Below, piece by piece: positions 33,040-43,254 of a DNA stretch of 64,000 nt. The translations under genes were made by a program, and so were the position numbers. The stretch comes from UBA11891 sp049890035 (lineage in GTDB: Bacteria; Bacteroidota; Bacteroidia; Flavobacteriales; Flavobacteriaceae). The DNA lies in assembly GCA_049890035.1 (NCBI GenBank), contig JBMHCG010000033.1:1-64000 (forward strand), given 5' to 3'. Position 1 is the first letter of the stretch; every line of letters starts with the position of its first letter. The notes beneath the pieces are model-generated. The model had not been told where the DNA came from. It searched no databases and saw only the letters and a list, made by a program, of their open reading frames with translations.

Positions 33040-35160
33040 ATGCGAATCGTTGGAATTCTTTTTAGTGGTCTTCTCGGTGGGGTGTTGTTTTGGAATGTCT
33101 CATCTGCACCCGGGCCCACTGAAAAAGATAAATTGCTGTTGGAAATTTTGAATTACGTTCTGGAACGGGGGCATTATGATCCAAAGGTTATCGATGACAG
33201 TTTTTCAGAAAATGCTTTTCACAATTATCTAGAGGGTTTGGATGGTCAACACCGCTTCTTCCTTCAGTCAGATGTGAATACCTTTAAGCGGTATCGGTAT
33301 CAAATTGATGATGAGTTTAAAGCCCATGCATTAAATTTTTTCAATGTTAGTTACGAGCGGTTGATATCCCGGATGCAACAAGTAGAAAAATTTTATTCAG
33401 AACTTTTGGAAACACCATTTGATTTTTCAAAACCAGGAACTATCAGCTTGGATTACGAAAACTTGCAATACGCCAATACAGTAACCGAATTGAAAGCTCG
33501 TTGGCGCAAGCGAATGAAGTTGTCTACCCTGGATCGATTTGCCGATAAGAAAAAAGAAGAAAAAAAGAAAAAAGAAGCCGACAGTAGTTATGTGATGAAA
33601 TCAGACTTGGAGTTGGAAATGGAAGCCCGGCAATTGACACTGGAAAATACCCGAGACTACTTTGAACTGATTAACGATCTGGAACGTAAAGATTGGTTCT
33701 CCATTTATATCAATGCTATTGTGATGCAATTTGACCCACACACATTTTATTTTGCTCCCGAAGATAAAGATCGTTTTGACACCAGTATGTCAGGAAAGTT
33801 TGAAGGTATTGGTGCACGTTTGCAAAAAAGAAATCAAGAGGTTAAAATTGTTGAAATTATTTCTGGAGGACCTGTGTGGCGCGGAAAGTTATTGGACGTA
33901 GGGGATGTGATACTCAAGGTTGCTCAAAAAGACGAAGATCCAGTAGAAATTGTTGGGATGCGTTTGGAAGATGCTATCAAACTGATCAAAGGACCCAAAG
34001 GCACAGAGGTTCATTTGACAGTTAAAAGAGTCGATGGCACCATCGAGGTGGTTCCTATTGTGCGCGATGTAGTTGAGTTGGAAGAAGTCTATGCACGTTC
34101 AACGATTATCCAAAAAGGGGAAAAGAAATTCGGATTGATAAACCTACCTAAATTCTACATTGACTTTAAAGACTACGGCGAAAGGAACGCAGCCATTGAC
34201 GTAAAAAAAGAATTAGAACAACTTAAGGAGAAGGGGGTGTCTGGAATTGTTTTGGATCTGCGCAACAATGGCGGTGGCTCATTAAAAACAGTTGTTGATA
34301 TGACCGGCTATTTTATTGAAGAAGGGCCCGTGGTGCAAGTAAAAAGTACGGGAGGCAGAAAAGAAGTACTAAGCGACACGGATAGTTCTATCGTTTGGGA
34401 CGGCCCTTTGGTTGTTTTGGTTAACGAATTTTCAGCCTCTGCTTCTGAAATTTTGGCTGCTGCACTGCAAGATTACAAACGGGCTATTATTGTAGGGAGC
34501 AAACAAACTTTTGGGAAGGGTACCGTTCAAAATGTGGTGGATCTCAATCGAATTATTACAGGCAATACGCTGGGTGATTTGGGTGCATTAAAAGTCACAA
34601 CGGACAAGTTTTATCGCATAACGGGAGAGTCTACACAATTGGAAGGAGTCAAAAGTGATGTGGTGTATCCCGATCGCTATCAGTATGTTGATATGGGAGA
34701 AAAAGATCAAGAAAATCCACTTGCTTGGGATAAAATAACCCCTGCCAATTACCAACTTTGGAAATCTTCGATTAACTATGATTTTATCGTTAAGCAAAGC
34801 CAGTACCGAATTCAAGAAAATACTTTTACTCCAGTGTTAGAAGAACAAGCCCGTTGGGTCGCTTCCCAACAGGAAGATTATGAGTATCATTTGGATTATA
34901 TTTCATTTTCAAAGGAACAGGAAGAAAGCATGGCAACTTCGAAAAAGTTCGAGGTTCTCGAGGAATTCAATTCGAAACTTCAATTTCGATGGCTTCCCGA
35001 AGCAGGTATGACAACCGAGGTCAATGCAGACTACGCAGAGAAAAGAGATCGATGGATAGAGGCATTAAACAGCGATGTATATGTCAACGAAGCGATTAAT
35101 ATTTTAGATGATATGAGCCTAACGCTAAAAAATCAGCCGTTGACACAAAGAAGAAATTAG
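33040..35160 (+). CDS. C-terminal processing peptidase (Prc/Tsp, S41)
   Basis: A 706-residue periplasmic protease with an N-terminal signal or anchor, a DUF3340-type N domain, a PDZ domain (about 250-340, with SGGPVWRGKLLDVGDVIL), the S41 catalytic domain and a DUF3340-type C-terminal part. The Ser-Lys dyad is visible as SASASE (Ser467 likely) and FGKGTVQ (Lys493). A lysine-rich insertion occurs near residues 168-180. It degrades or trims proteins from the C terminus. It is divergent from surE. Confidence 0.92.
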   Translation: MRIVGILFSGLLGGVLFWNVSSAPGPTEKDKLLLEILNYVLERGHYDPKVIDDSFSENAFHNYLEGLDGQHRFFLQSDVNTFKRYRYQIDDEFKAHALNFFNVSYERLISRMQQVEKFYSELLETPFDFSKPGTISLDYENLQYANTVTELKARWRKRMKLSTLDRFADKKKEEKKKKEADSSYVMKSDLELEMEARQLTLENTRDYFELINDLERKDWFSIYINAIVMQFDPHTFYFAPEDKDRFDTSMSGKFEGIGARLQKRNQEVKIVEIISGGPVWRGKLLDVGDVILKVAQKDEDPVEIVGMRLEDAIKLIKGPKGTEVHLTVKRVDGTIEVVPIVRDVVELEEVYARSTIIQKGEKKFGLINLPKFYIDFKDYGERNAAIDVKKELEQLKEKGVSGIVLDLRNNGGGSLKTVVDMTGYFIEEGPVVQVKSTGGRKEVLSDTDSSIVWDGPLVVLVNEFSASASEILAAALQDYKRAIIVGSKQTFGKGTVQNVVDLNRIITGNTLGDLGALKVTTDKFYRITGESTQLEGVKSDVVYPDRYQYVDMGEKDQENPLAWDKITPANYQLWKSSINYDFIVKQSQYRIQENTFTPVLEEQARWVASQQEDYEYHLDYISFSKEQEESMATSKKFEVLEEFNSKLQFRWLPEAGMTTEVNADYAEKRDRWIEALNSDVYVNEAINILDDMSLTLKNQPLTQRRN

Positions 35161-35189
35161 TTTTTGTTATCTAATTTGCAGTAAGTCCA

Positions 35190-36242
35190 TTGAAAAACCG
35201 AATCGAAGGAATTGTTAGTTTATTGTATATCATACTGCTAACTTTCTTTTCTATTTTTGCCTACCAATTGGCTTTGGATACAACACCAAATGCCAACCAG
35301 ATGCATCTCTCCATCCACTCCCAACCCCCTGGTTTTGAAACCCAAGTCTTGCTTTTACCCTTAACGGATACCTTTTCAACTACAGGTTCTTTTTTTTGGG
35401 GCACCCCTTCCTCCGTGGAAGAAATACCCATCCAAAGTTGGCGTTTTGAAAAAGGGCAATTAGAAATTCAACCCTATGGATCTCCCACTGGTTACTACAA
35501 ACCTGTATCTATGTCTCGAGTCCCTACACCACACACCCAAGAAGCTCTCGCTTCGAATTGGATTATAAACAAAACCTTTCCTTTAGGGACTGATAAATTT
35601 GGAAGAGATCTTTTAAGCCGGTTGTTAATCGGTTCGCGAATTTCTCTAGCTATTGGGTTTGTAGCGGTTTTTCTTTCCTTGCTGATTGGGATAACACTGG
35701 GTGCTTTAGCAGGTTATTTTGGAGGAATTTTAGACCGTGCCATCATGGCTTTTATAAATGTCGTTTGGTCTATTCCAACCTTACTTTTAGTGATAGGAAT
35801 AACACTGGTTTTAGGGAGGGGGTTCTGGCAAGTTTTTATTGCTGTGGGCTTGTCCATGTGGGTTGAAGTTGCGCGTTTGGTTCGCGGTCAGGTTTTGGCT
35901 GTAAAAGAAAGAACCTATATTGAAGCAGCCCACGCACTTGGATTCTCCAATTACCGTATTATATTTTCTCACATCCTTCCGGTGATAACAGGCCCCATTA
36001 TCGTTATTGCTTCTGCTAATTTTGCCAGTGCCATTCTTATCGAAAGTGGGTTGAGCTTTTTAGGAATAGGCGCACAGCCGCCAGTTCCCAGTTGGGGAGG
36101 GATGGTCAAAGAACACTTCCGCTACTTGTTGTTAGGCAAGCCTTATTTGGCACTCTTACCCGGATTTGCCATTATGAGCTTGGTTTTGGCTTTTATGACT
36201 CTGGGTAATGTCCTAAGAGACTATTTGGATGTAAAAACGTAA
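35190..36242 (+). CDS. DppC/OppC-type ABC transporter permease with extra periplasmic insert
   Basis: A 350-residue inner-membrane permease. TM1 (about 9-28) is followed by a roughly 100-residue beta-rich segment before FPLGTDKFGRDLLSRLL, then the usual core with the EAA loop ERTYIEAAHALGFSNYRII, and SGLSFLGIGAQPP near the end. The family exports or imports peptides or nickel, but no partner permease, binding protein or ATPase is nearby. It starts at TTG 35190, 29 bp after the protease, and is convergent with rodA (3 bp gap). Confidence 0.8.
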   Translation: MKNRIEGIVSLLYIILLTFFSIFAYQLALDTTPNANQMHLSIHSQPPGFETQVLLLPLTDTFSTTGSFFWGTPSSVEEIPIQSWRFEKGQLEIQPYGSPTGYYKPVSMSRVPTPHTQEALASNWIINKTFPLGTDKFGRDLLSRLLIGSRISLAIGFVAVFLSLLIGITLGALAGYFGGILDRAIMAFINVVWSIPTLLLVIGITLVLGRGFWQVFIAVGLSMWVEVARLVRGQVLAVKERTYIEAAHALGFSNYRIIFSHILPVITGPIIVIASANFASAILIESGLSFLGIGAQPPVPSWGGMVKEHFRYLLLGKPYLALLPGFAIMSLVLAFMTLGNVLRDYLDVKT

Positions 36243-36245
36243 AGA

Positions 36246-37505
36246 CTACCAATCGCGGAGTCGATTGGCATCCATATTTAGGTAAATAAAGAACATCAAA
36301 CTTGTCGCCAGTAAATTAGATCCTCCATAGCTTAGGAATAAAAGGGGAATACCAATCGTAGGAATCATCCCAAGAGACATTCCAATATTGACTAAAAAGT
36401 GAATAAATAAAATGCTTGCCACACTGTAACAAAAAGCACGTCGAAATTGACTTGTTTGTTTTTCAGCTTGAAAAAGAATGCGAATGATCAATATCGTAAA
36501 ACAAGCCACAACCAAAAAACTTCCAATAAACCCCCACTCTTCCCCAATCGTACTAAAGATATAGTCTGTATGTTGCTCGGGTACAAAGTCTCCCTTTGTT
36601 TGGGTTCCTTTCAAAAATCCTTTCCCTTGAAAACCACCCGAACCAATAGCAATTTTTGATTGATTGATATTATAGCCAATTCCTTGCGAGTCAACCTCCT
36701 TCCCTAGAATAATATTGAATCGGTCTCTATGCCGTTGTTCAAATAGGTCGTTAAAAATAAAATCTACGGTAAAAGTAAATCCAGAAGCCAGCAGGCCAAA
36801 TAAAATAAATGGTAAGAGGGCCGGTTTGTACTTTAATCGTTTGAGTAAATAGAATGCCAATGATAGCATTACGATAATTAAGCTGATAACGATCGGTATT
36901 TCAAATAGCAGTGTAAGAATAAAAACGGTTAGAGCACTTCCGATGATGACCAAAAAAATATAGCTGAGCCCTTCTCTAAACAACACAAAAAAGAAAGCAA
37001 CAAAAACCAAAGCACTCCCCGGGTCGGGTTGCAAAACAATAAGTAGAGCGGGTAATAAAATTATGAAAGCAATCTTTAATAAAGAGCGGAAGCGTTTAAG
37101 ATTGGTTTGAAATTGGGAAACGATTTTAGCCAACATAAGTCCTGTAGCGAGCTTACTAAACTCTGCGGGTTGCAGTCCTAGGCCACCAATGGCATACCAC
37201 GAACGCGCACCAGAAATTGTTTTACCAAAAGCGAACAATCCCACCAATAAGATTAGCGAAACGATATAAATGGGCTGTGCAAATTGTTCAAAGAACTTTA
37301 CTCGGAGGGCTAAAAAAAATCCCCCTGCAGTAAAACTTAGAATGGCAAAAAAGAACTGTTTTCCCGCAGGTGAACTCAGATTAAGAAGACTACTAGATTC
37401 CTCTGCATAGGTAGCTGAATAGACATTGACCAAACCAAAACAGACGAGTAAGAAATAGCATAACAAACTTACCCAGTCAATCCGACTGAGAACCGATTCG
37501 CTCAT
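36246..37505 (-). CDS. rodA: Rod-shape peptidoglycan glycosyltransferase RodA
   Basis: A 419-residue, about 10-TM SEDS-family glycan polymerase of the elongasome. Signatures are LGLQPAEFSKLA near residue 112, LQPDPGSALVF near 158 and the C-terminal GIPLLFLSYGGSNLLA. It partners with PBP2, whose gene overlaps it by 4 bp. Confidence 0.95.
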   Translation of the reverse strand: MSESVLSRIDWVSLLCYFLLVCFGLVNVYSATYAEESSSLLNLSSPAGKQFFFAILSFTAGGFFLALRVKFFEQFAQPIYIVSLILLVGLFAFGKTISGARSWYAIGGLGLQPAEFSKLATGLMLAKIVSQFQTNLKRFRSLLKIAFIILLPALLIVLQPDPGSALVFVAFFFVLFREGLSYIFLVIIGSALTVFILTLLFEIPIVISLIIVMLSLAFYLLKRLKYKPALLPFILFGLLASGFTFTVDFIFNDLFEQRHRDRFNIILGKEVDSQGIGYNINQSKIAIGSGGFQGKGFLKGTQTKGDFVPEQHTDYIFSTIGEEWGFIGSFLVVACFTILIIRILFQAEKQTSQFRRAFCYSVASILFIHFLVNIGMSLGMIPTIGIPLLFLSYGGSNLLATSLMFFIYLNMDANRLRDW

Positions 37506-39364
37506 TGGTTAATCTTAAAGGGTTTTCCTGAATAAGGCTTGTCATATTCTTCCAACAGACTGCCATTGACAATGCGATTTTCAAGCCAGCGTCTTTTGAC
37601 GTCCTTATTCAGATATTTTTCAATCATCAAACTAGCAATAGGTGCTGCCCAGCGCGCACCCCAATAGCCATTTTCTACAAATACAGCCAGTGCAATCTGA
37701 GGATTCTCTTTGGGTGCAAATGCAATAAACATGGAATGGTCCGTTAGTTGTTGTTTTTTTCCGTTCAAGAGGATGAAATTTTCAACTGTCCCAGTTTTTC
37801 CACATACTTCAATGCCTTTGATGCGAGCTATTCGTGCTGTTCCATATTCTACAACCTTGTGCATCCCATCTATTATGGTCTCAAAATGCACTGAGTCAAT
37901 AGTAGTTTGTTTTTTTTCATAGCGATTTACTTCCGGTTCCCCAATAATAGACTTCATAAAATGAGGTTTTATGTAAAACCCTCTGTTGGCAATAGCTGCG
38001 GTGAAATTAGCCATCTGAATGGGGGTAGTCAGTATTTCACCTTGTCCAATGGCATTGGAAATGATGGTTGGTGCTTTCCAGCCCTTTTCACCATAGGCTC
38101 TGTCGTAATATTCAGCTCCAGGGATGTATCCCGGTTTACCAACTGGCAGGTCATACCCCAAGTAATTGCCCAATCCAAAACTTTGAAGGTGCTTTTTCCA
38201 ACGATTGATTCCTTCCTGAGGGGATTCGTAGGCTTCAATAATACCTTTATAAGTTTTTGAAAAATAGGTGTTACAGGATTTGTAAATGGCTTTTGTCAGA
38301 TCGTTTTTAGATCGAAGTGGACAATGACATTCCATAAAAGCACCACGCGCATAGAAGTGTCCCTTGTTACAACGAAATTTTGTATCTGGTTGGACAACAT
38401 TTTCCTGCAAAGCAATTAGTGCATTAAGGACCTTAAATGGCGAACCCGGAGCATACTGTGCTTGCAATCCTCTGTCAAAAAGAGGCTTGGAAAGTGTATC
38501 GAGAGACAACGCCCTAAAATTACTAGAGCGTTGCCTACCTACTAACAAAGTAGGATCGTAATTGGGTGCACTGACCAAAGCTAGAATTTCTCCTGAGGCG
38601 GGTTCAATAGCAACAATTCCTCCACGTTTGTTTTGCAATAATTTCTCACCGTATTCCTGAAGTCTTTCATCGAGTGTCAGTGTGATGTCATGTGCTTGAA
38701 TGGGTGGTGAATCGAATTGTCCTCCTTCATAAGCCCCTATGATACGGTTGAATTTATCTTTCTGAAGAAATTGTTTTCCTTTAATTCCTCGAAGATATTT
38801 TTCATAATACTTTTCAATACCCTGCCGCCCAATCAATTCTCCTTTTCTGTAATAAGGGTCTTTTTTCAGGTCATTGTTATTGACCTCACTGACATACCCA
38901 AGAACGTTAGCTGCGATGGGTTTTCGGTAATCTCTAACAGTTTTTTTCTGCAAATAAAACCCTTGGTATTTCCAAATCTTTTCTTGTAATACAGCGTGGG
39001 TTTCTTGTGAAAGTGCTGCTACTATGGTAGCAGGTATTTTTCTAGAATATTTCTTGGCTTTACGAAGCCGGTCTTCAAAATCATAAGTCCGAAGACCGAT
39101 CAAATTTAACAGTTCCAAAGTATCAAAAGCAATGATGTTTTCCGGAATGACCATCAGGTCATAGGAAGGTTTGTTGGCAACTAATAGGGAGCCATTTCGA
39201 TCGTAGATAAAACCACGTTCCGGATAGACATCGCGTTCCATGACCGCATTGTTTTGTGAGAGTGATGAGTAAACCGTGTTGACCAACTGTAGTTGCAATA
39301 GTTTCACAACAAAGACAAAGGCTATGAATAACGTAAGAACGGGAAGAAAAAAAGAACGGTTCAT
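37502..39364 (-). CDS. mrdA: Penicillin-binding protein 2
   Basis: A 620-residue class B PBP, the transpeptidase of the elongasome. A single N-terminal membrane anchor is followed by a pedestal domain and the transpeptidase with SPFK (catalytic Ser in YAPGSPFKVL), an S-x-N-like region at SNAIGQGE and KTG in VCGKTGTVE. The ATG at 39364 overlaps the mreD stop as TGATG; a GTG just upstream is possible. Confidence 0.95.
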   Translation of the reverse strand: MNRSFFLPVLTLFIAFVFVVKLLQLQLVNTVYSSLSQNNAVMERDVYPERGFIYDRNGSLLVANKPSYDLMVIPENIIAFDTLELLNLIGLRTYDFEDRLRKAKKYSRKIPATIVAALSQETHAVLQEKIWKYQGFYLQKKTVRDYRKPIAANVLGYVSEVNNNDLKKDPYYRKGELIGRQGIEKYYEKYLRGIKGKQFLQKDKFNRIIGAYEGGQFDSPPIQAHDITLTLDERLQEYGEKLLQNKRGGIVAIEPASGEILALVSAPNYDPTLLVGRQRSSNFRALSLDTLSKPLFDRGLQAQYAPGSPFKVLNALIALQENVVQPDTKFRCNKGHFYARGAFMECHCPLRSKNDLTKAIYKSCNTYFSKTYKGIIEAYESPQEGINRWKKHLQSFGLGNYLGYDLPVGKPGYIPGAEYYDRAYGEKGWKAPTIISNAIGQGEILTTPIQMANFTAAIANRGFYIKPHFMKSIIGEPEVNRYEKKQTTIDSVHFETIIDGMHKVVEYGTARIARIKGIEVCGKTGTVENFILLNGKKQQLTDHSMFIAFAPKENPQIALAVFVENGYWGARWAAPIASLMIEKYLNKDVKRRWLENRIVNGSLLEEYDKPYSGKPFKINQ

Positions 39365-39864
39365 CACTTTGCTTTATAAAATCCGAGAATGAGCCAGAGC
39401 AACATAAAGGTAAAAATAGTAGTTAAGAATGCATTTTTCAAAATTTGAAAAAAGGCCAACCAACTAAAATACTCGATAGTGTAATAAATCACGCTGTGAG
39501 CGAATACAATCAGAGCCAAATAGGTTAATTGGTTACTTACCCGAGTCCCTTTGATCATCGCATAAGGAATATCTGCGTTGATGCCAAAACTAAAACCTAC
39601 GATCAATGGACGTAAAAACCCTATAGTTAGGGTAGCGATTGTGTGCGCGCCGGCAGTTCCTAAAATCAGATCAATAAAAAACCCTAAAATAAAACACAAA
39701 AAGATAAAAAGGGTTTGGTTACCATCCAATCGGTATCGGATCACAAAAAGTAAATAGACAAAGGGATTGACAAACCCTAATAGATTCATATTACTGAACA
39801 ATAAAAATTGCAAAATAACAAGAGTCAGAAAGGAGAGACCAGTTTGAATATTTTCTTGCAACAT
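39364..39864 (-). CDS. mreD: Rod shape-determining protein MreD
   Basis: A 166-residue hydrophobic protein with about five membrane segments, typical of MreD, lying between mreC and mrdA. It links cytoplasmic MreB to MreC, PBP2 and RodA. Sequence alone is weakly conserved; the call rests on topology and gene order. Confidence 0.87.
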   Translation of the reverse strand: MLQENIQTGLSFLTLVILQFLLFSNMNLLGFVNPFVYLLFVIRYRLDGNQTLFIFLCFILGFFIDLILGTAGAHTIATLTIGFLRPLIVGFSFGINADIPYAMIKGTRVSNQLTYLALIVFAHSVIYYTIEYFSWLAFFQILKNAFLTTIFTFMLLWLILGFYKAK

Positions 39865-39871
39865 GAGGGTT

Positions 39872-40672
39872 TTATTTTAGTAAAGAATCGATTGCTACTT
39901 TGTCTCTGTTCTCAATGACATAAACATGATCGAGATTGGTGAAGTTATTAAACAAAATAACTTCAATTTCATAATATCGTTTGGAAGGGAGTACAATCAG
40001 ATTACTCACTTTTCCGATAGGAATATTTTTGGGGAAGTATGCTGACATACCACCCGTGACTACGGTATCTCCGATTGTGACTTTGTTGATGGTTGGGATA
40101 TCTGTCAAAGTCATTTTATTGGGCACTACGCCGGGCCAAAACAAGGAACCAAAAGCATTGCTTTTTTTTAGTTTAGCATTGATCTTCAAGTCTCTGTGAA
40201 GTAAGGAAACAACACTGGCAAACCGACTGTTGGCTTGATTCACTATACCGACGATCCCATTGGGGCCAATGACTCCCATTTCTTCATGGACGCTGTCTCG
40301 AATCCCTTTGTTAATTACCATAAAATTTCGAACACTCGCAATACTATTTTTTACAATTCGGGCAGGAATCAATCGGAAAGGGGAAGACAAATCTGTATCC
40401 AGACTGTCTTCATTTGTTTTTTGTAAGGCAAGGAGGGATTTTAGCTTGAGATTTTCTTCCACTAGCATTTTATTTTCTTCATCCAACCGAAAATAGCGTT
40501 GATAGGAATTGCGAAAATCCAATAGCGTGCCCGATAGCGAAAGACTCAATTGGCGTAATTCGCTTTGATGATAGGGGCTTTTGTTTTGAAGGAAGAAAAT
40601 AGAAAAGAATAACAACAGCAAGTAAATAAAGAAATTCCGATTTCTAAGAATCGCATTAATTATCTGTTGCAT
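39872..40672 (-). CDS. mreC: Rod shape-determining protein MreC
   Basis: A 266-residue protein with an N-terminal membrane segment (about 13-30), a short coiled coil (about 55-85) and the beta-barrel MreC core with VIGPNGIVGIVNQ and DTVVTGGMSAYFPKNIPIG. It organises the elongasome in the periplasm. Gaps of 6-7 bp to mreB and mreD indicate one operon. Confidence 0.94.
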   Translation of the reverse strand: MQQIINAILRNRNFFIYLLLLFFSIFFLQNKSPYHQSELRQLSLSLSGTLLDFRNSYQRYFRLDEENKMLVEENLKLKSLLALQKTNEDSLDTDLSSPFRLIPARIVKNSIASVRNFMVINKGIRDSVHEEMGVIGPNGIVGIVNQANSRFASVVSLLHRDLKINAKLKKSNAFGSLFWPGVVPNKMTLTDIPTINKVTIGDTVVTGGMSAYFPKNIPIGKVSNLIVLPSKRYYEIEVILFNNFTNLDHVYVIENRDKVAIDSLLK

Positions 40673-40678
40673 TCATTA

Positions 40679-41698
40679 TTATTTTATTAATATCGTTTTG
40701 TAACGCTCAATATTTTTTAATGCAATTCCCGTTCCTCTAACCACAGCTTGTAGGGGGTCTTCTGCGATGTATACCGGCAGGTCTGTTTTGCGAGACAAAC
40801 GTTTGTCCAAACCGCGCAGAAGTGCGCCACCACCAGCCAAATAAATCCCGGTATTGTAAATGTCTGCTGCCAGCTCGGGCGGAGTTTGTGCAAGAGCCTC
40901 CATAATGGCTTCTTCAATTCGTATGATGGACTTGTCAAGTGCTTTGGCTACTTCTGTATAGGAGATCATAGCTTGTTTGGGTTTACCTGTTAGCAGATCT
41001 CTCCCTTGAACTGACATTTCCTCAGGTGGGTTTTCAAGGTCTTCAATAACAGCCCCAATGAGAATTTTTATTTTCTCAGCCGTTCGTTCTCCAACGTATA
41101 AATTGTGCTTGCTACGCATGTAATTGACTATATCGTTACTGAAAACATCACCAGCAATTTTAACAGATTTATCACAGACAATTCCCGATAAAGCAATAAC
41201 GGCTATTTCGGTTGTTCCGCCACCGATATCAACGATCATGTTCCCCTTGGGTTGCATGATGTCAATTCCTATTCCAATAGCTGCAGCCATGGGCTCATGC
41301 ACCAAATACACTTCTTTTCCGTTGACGCGTTCAGCAGATTCTTTTACGGCTCGCATTTCAACTTCCGTTATTCCAGAGGGGATGCAAATAACCATTCGCA
41401 AGGAAGGCGTGAAAAATTTTTTTTTCAAAGAAGGTATGCTTTTGATCAATTTGTTGATCATTTGCTCAGATGCATTAAAATCAGCAATAACACCATCCTT
41501 CAATGGGCGAACCGTTTTGATGTTTTCGTGCGTTTTTCCTTGCATCATGCTGGCTTCGTCACCAATAGCAATAATTTTATTGGTGGTGCGGTCGATGGCT
41601 ACTATAGAAGGGCTGTTGACAACAACCTTGTCATTGTGTATGATGAGTGTGTTTGCGGTGCCTAAGTCAATCGCAATTTCTTCCGTAAAAATCCCCAT
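40679..41698 (-). CDS. mreB: Rod shape-determining actin homologue MreB
   Basis: A 339-residue bacterial actin. Nucleotide-binding motifs are AIDLGTANTLI at the N terminus, MIVDIGGGTTEIAVIAL near residue 153 and YLAGGGALLRGL near 283. It forms membrane-bound filaments directing lateral wall synthesis. It follows purH by 32 bp and heads mreB-mreC-mreD-mrdA-rodA. Confidence 0.97.
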   Translation of the reverse strand: MGIFTEEIAIDLGTANTLIIHNDKVVVNSPSIVAIDRTTNKIIAIGDEASMMQGKTHENIKTVRPLKDGVIADFNASEQMINKLIKSIPSLKKKFFTPSLRMVICIPSGITEVEMRAVKESAERVNGKEVYLVHEPMAAAIGIGIDIMQPKGNMIVDIGGGTTEIAVIALSGIVCDKSVKIAGDVFSNDIVNYMRSKHNLYVGERTAEKIKILIGAVIEDLENPPEEMSVQGRDLLTGKPKQAMISYTEVAKALDKSIIRIEEAIMEALAQTPPELAADIYNTGIYLAGGGALLRGLDKRLSRKTDLPVYIAEDPLQAVVRGTGIALKNIERYKTILIK

Positions 41699-41730
41699 AA
41701 AGGCTTAGCATTATTCGGTAAAGTTAGAAA

Positions 41731-43254
41731 TTAATGTTTAAAATGTCGTATGCCCGTAAGAACCATTTTTACATCATTTTGGTTGCAATAATCGATGGAA
41801 TCTTGATCTTTTATGGATCCCCCCGGTTGAATGACAGCTTGGATACCTGCGTGATGGGCAATCTGTACGCAGTCGGGAAAAGGAAAGAAGGCATCACTTG
41901 CCATGACCGCCCCTTGCAGTTCAAAATCAAATTTACGCGCCTTTTCTATAGCCTGCTCCAGTGCATCTACCCGTGACGTTTGACCCGTTCCTGAAGCTAG
42001 GAGTTGTTGGTTTTTTGCCAAGACAATGGTGTTGGATTTGGTGTGTTTACTGATTTTAGCGGCAAATAGCAAATCCGTCACCTCCGTTGGGCTCGGTGCC
42101 AATTGTGTCGCTTGCTGAAGATTTGACTCTGTGTCTGTTTGTGTGTCTTTGTCTTGAACCAAATAGCCATTTAAACAAGTACGGACAGATTCTGTAGGCA
42201 ACAGACGGCTTTTTTGGATCAGCAGGACCCTATTTTTCTTTTGCGTAAGGATATCCAAGGCCTCTTTGTTATATGCAGGCGCAATCAATACTTCACAGAA
42301 TAACGTATGGATCGCTTGGGCAGTTGATTCATCGATGGGACGATTGGCAATTAACACGCCCCCAAAAGCCGATACGGGGTCACCTGCCAAAGCCGCTTCG
42401 TAAGCTGCTGTTAGGTTTTCTCGAGTTGCCAAACCACAGGCATTGTTATGTTTCAAAATGGCAAATGTGGGTGCTTCCTCATAAAATTCCTCCATCAGTT
42501 GAACTGCAGCGTCTATGTCCAATAGATTATTATAGGATATTTCTTTTCCATGGATTTGTTCCAAAAGCTCGTCTAAAGGACCAAAAAAACGCCCCTCTTG
42601 ATGAGGATTTTCTCCATAACGGAGTTTTTTAGATTGGTGGCTACTGATTTTTAGGGTGTCTTTGTCTTCCTGGAAATATGAAAAAATAGCACTGTCATAA
42701 TGTGAAGAATCAGCAAAAGCTTTTGCTGCAAAAGCTTTTCGATCTTCTAAATGGAATCGGTTTTTTTGTGTGGTCAACAACTCCAATAGTCTTGGGTAGT
42801 GTTTTTTGTTCGAGACGCAAACAACATCCTGAAAATTTTTGGCTGCGGCCCGTATCAAAGCAATCCCTCCAATATCAATTTTTTCAATAATCTCTGTTTC
42901 AGAAGCACTTGATCTGACAGTTTCTTCAAATGGGTATAGATCCACAATAACCAAGTCGATTTGTGGAATTTCATAACTTTTAATTTCTTGGGCATCGGAG
43001 GTGTTTTCCTGACGGTTTAAGATACCACCAAACACTTTGGGGTGTAATGTTTTTACACGTCCTCCAAGTATGGATGGGTAGCCTGTCAGATCTTCAACTG
43101 CTACAACCGGGATTCCAAGCCTCTCAATAAATTTTTGGGTTCCTCCGGTCGAATAAAGAGTAACCCCGAATTGATGCAAAGTTTGAATGATGGGCTCAAG
43201 TCCTGATTTATCAAAGACAGAGATGAGAGCCGCTTGAATGGATAGTTCCTTCAT
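41731..43254 (-). CDS. purH: Bifunctional AICAR formyltransferase/IMP cyclohydrolase
   Basis: A 507-residue enzyme for the last two steps of IMP synthesis. The N-terminal MGS-like domain (about 1-140, with STGGTQKFIE and ILGGRVKTLHPKVFGGIL) performs cyclisation, and the C-terminal AICARFT domain carries RYGENPHQ and the catalytic Lys-His in LKHNNACG. It is coupled to the upstream GAF gene by ATGA and leads into mreB. Confidence 0.96.
   Translation of the reverse strand: MKELSIQAALISVFDKSGLEPIIQTLHQFGVTLYSTGGTQKFIERLGIPVVAVEDLTGYPSILGGRVKTLHPKVFGGILNRQENTSDAQEIKSYEIPQIDLVIVDLYPFEETVRSSASETEIIEKIDIGGIALIRAAAKNFQDVVCVSNKKHYPRLLELLTTQKNRFHLEDRKAFAAKAFADSSHYDSAIFSYFQEDKDTLKISSHQSKKLRYGENPHQEGRFFGPLDELLEQIHGKEISYNNLLDIDAAVQLMEEFYEEAPTFAILKHNNACGLATRENLTAAYEAALAGDPVSAFGGVLIANRPIDESTAQAIHTLFCEVLIAPAYNKEALDILTQKKNRVLLIQKSRLLPTESVRTCLNGYLVQDKDTQTDTESNLQQATQLAPSPTEVTDLLFAAKISKHTKSNTIVLAKNQQLLASGTGQTSRVDALEQAIEKARKFDFELQGAVMASDAFFPFPDCVQIAHHAGIQAVIQPGGSIKDQDSIDYCNQNDVKMVLTGIRHFKH

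Noticed and set aside
41124..41708. Long plus-strand frame opposite mreB
   Set aside because: It mirrors the conserved mreB gene, its translation resembles no family, and it has no signals of its own.
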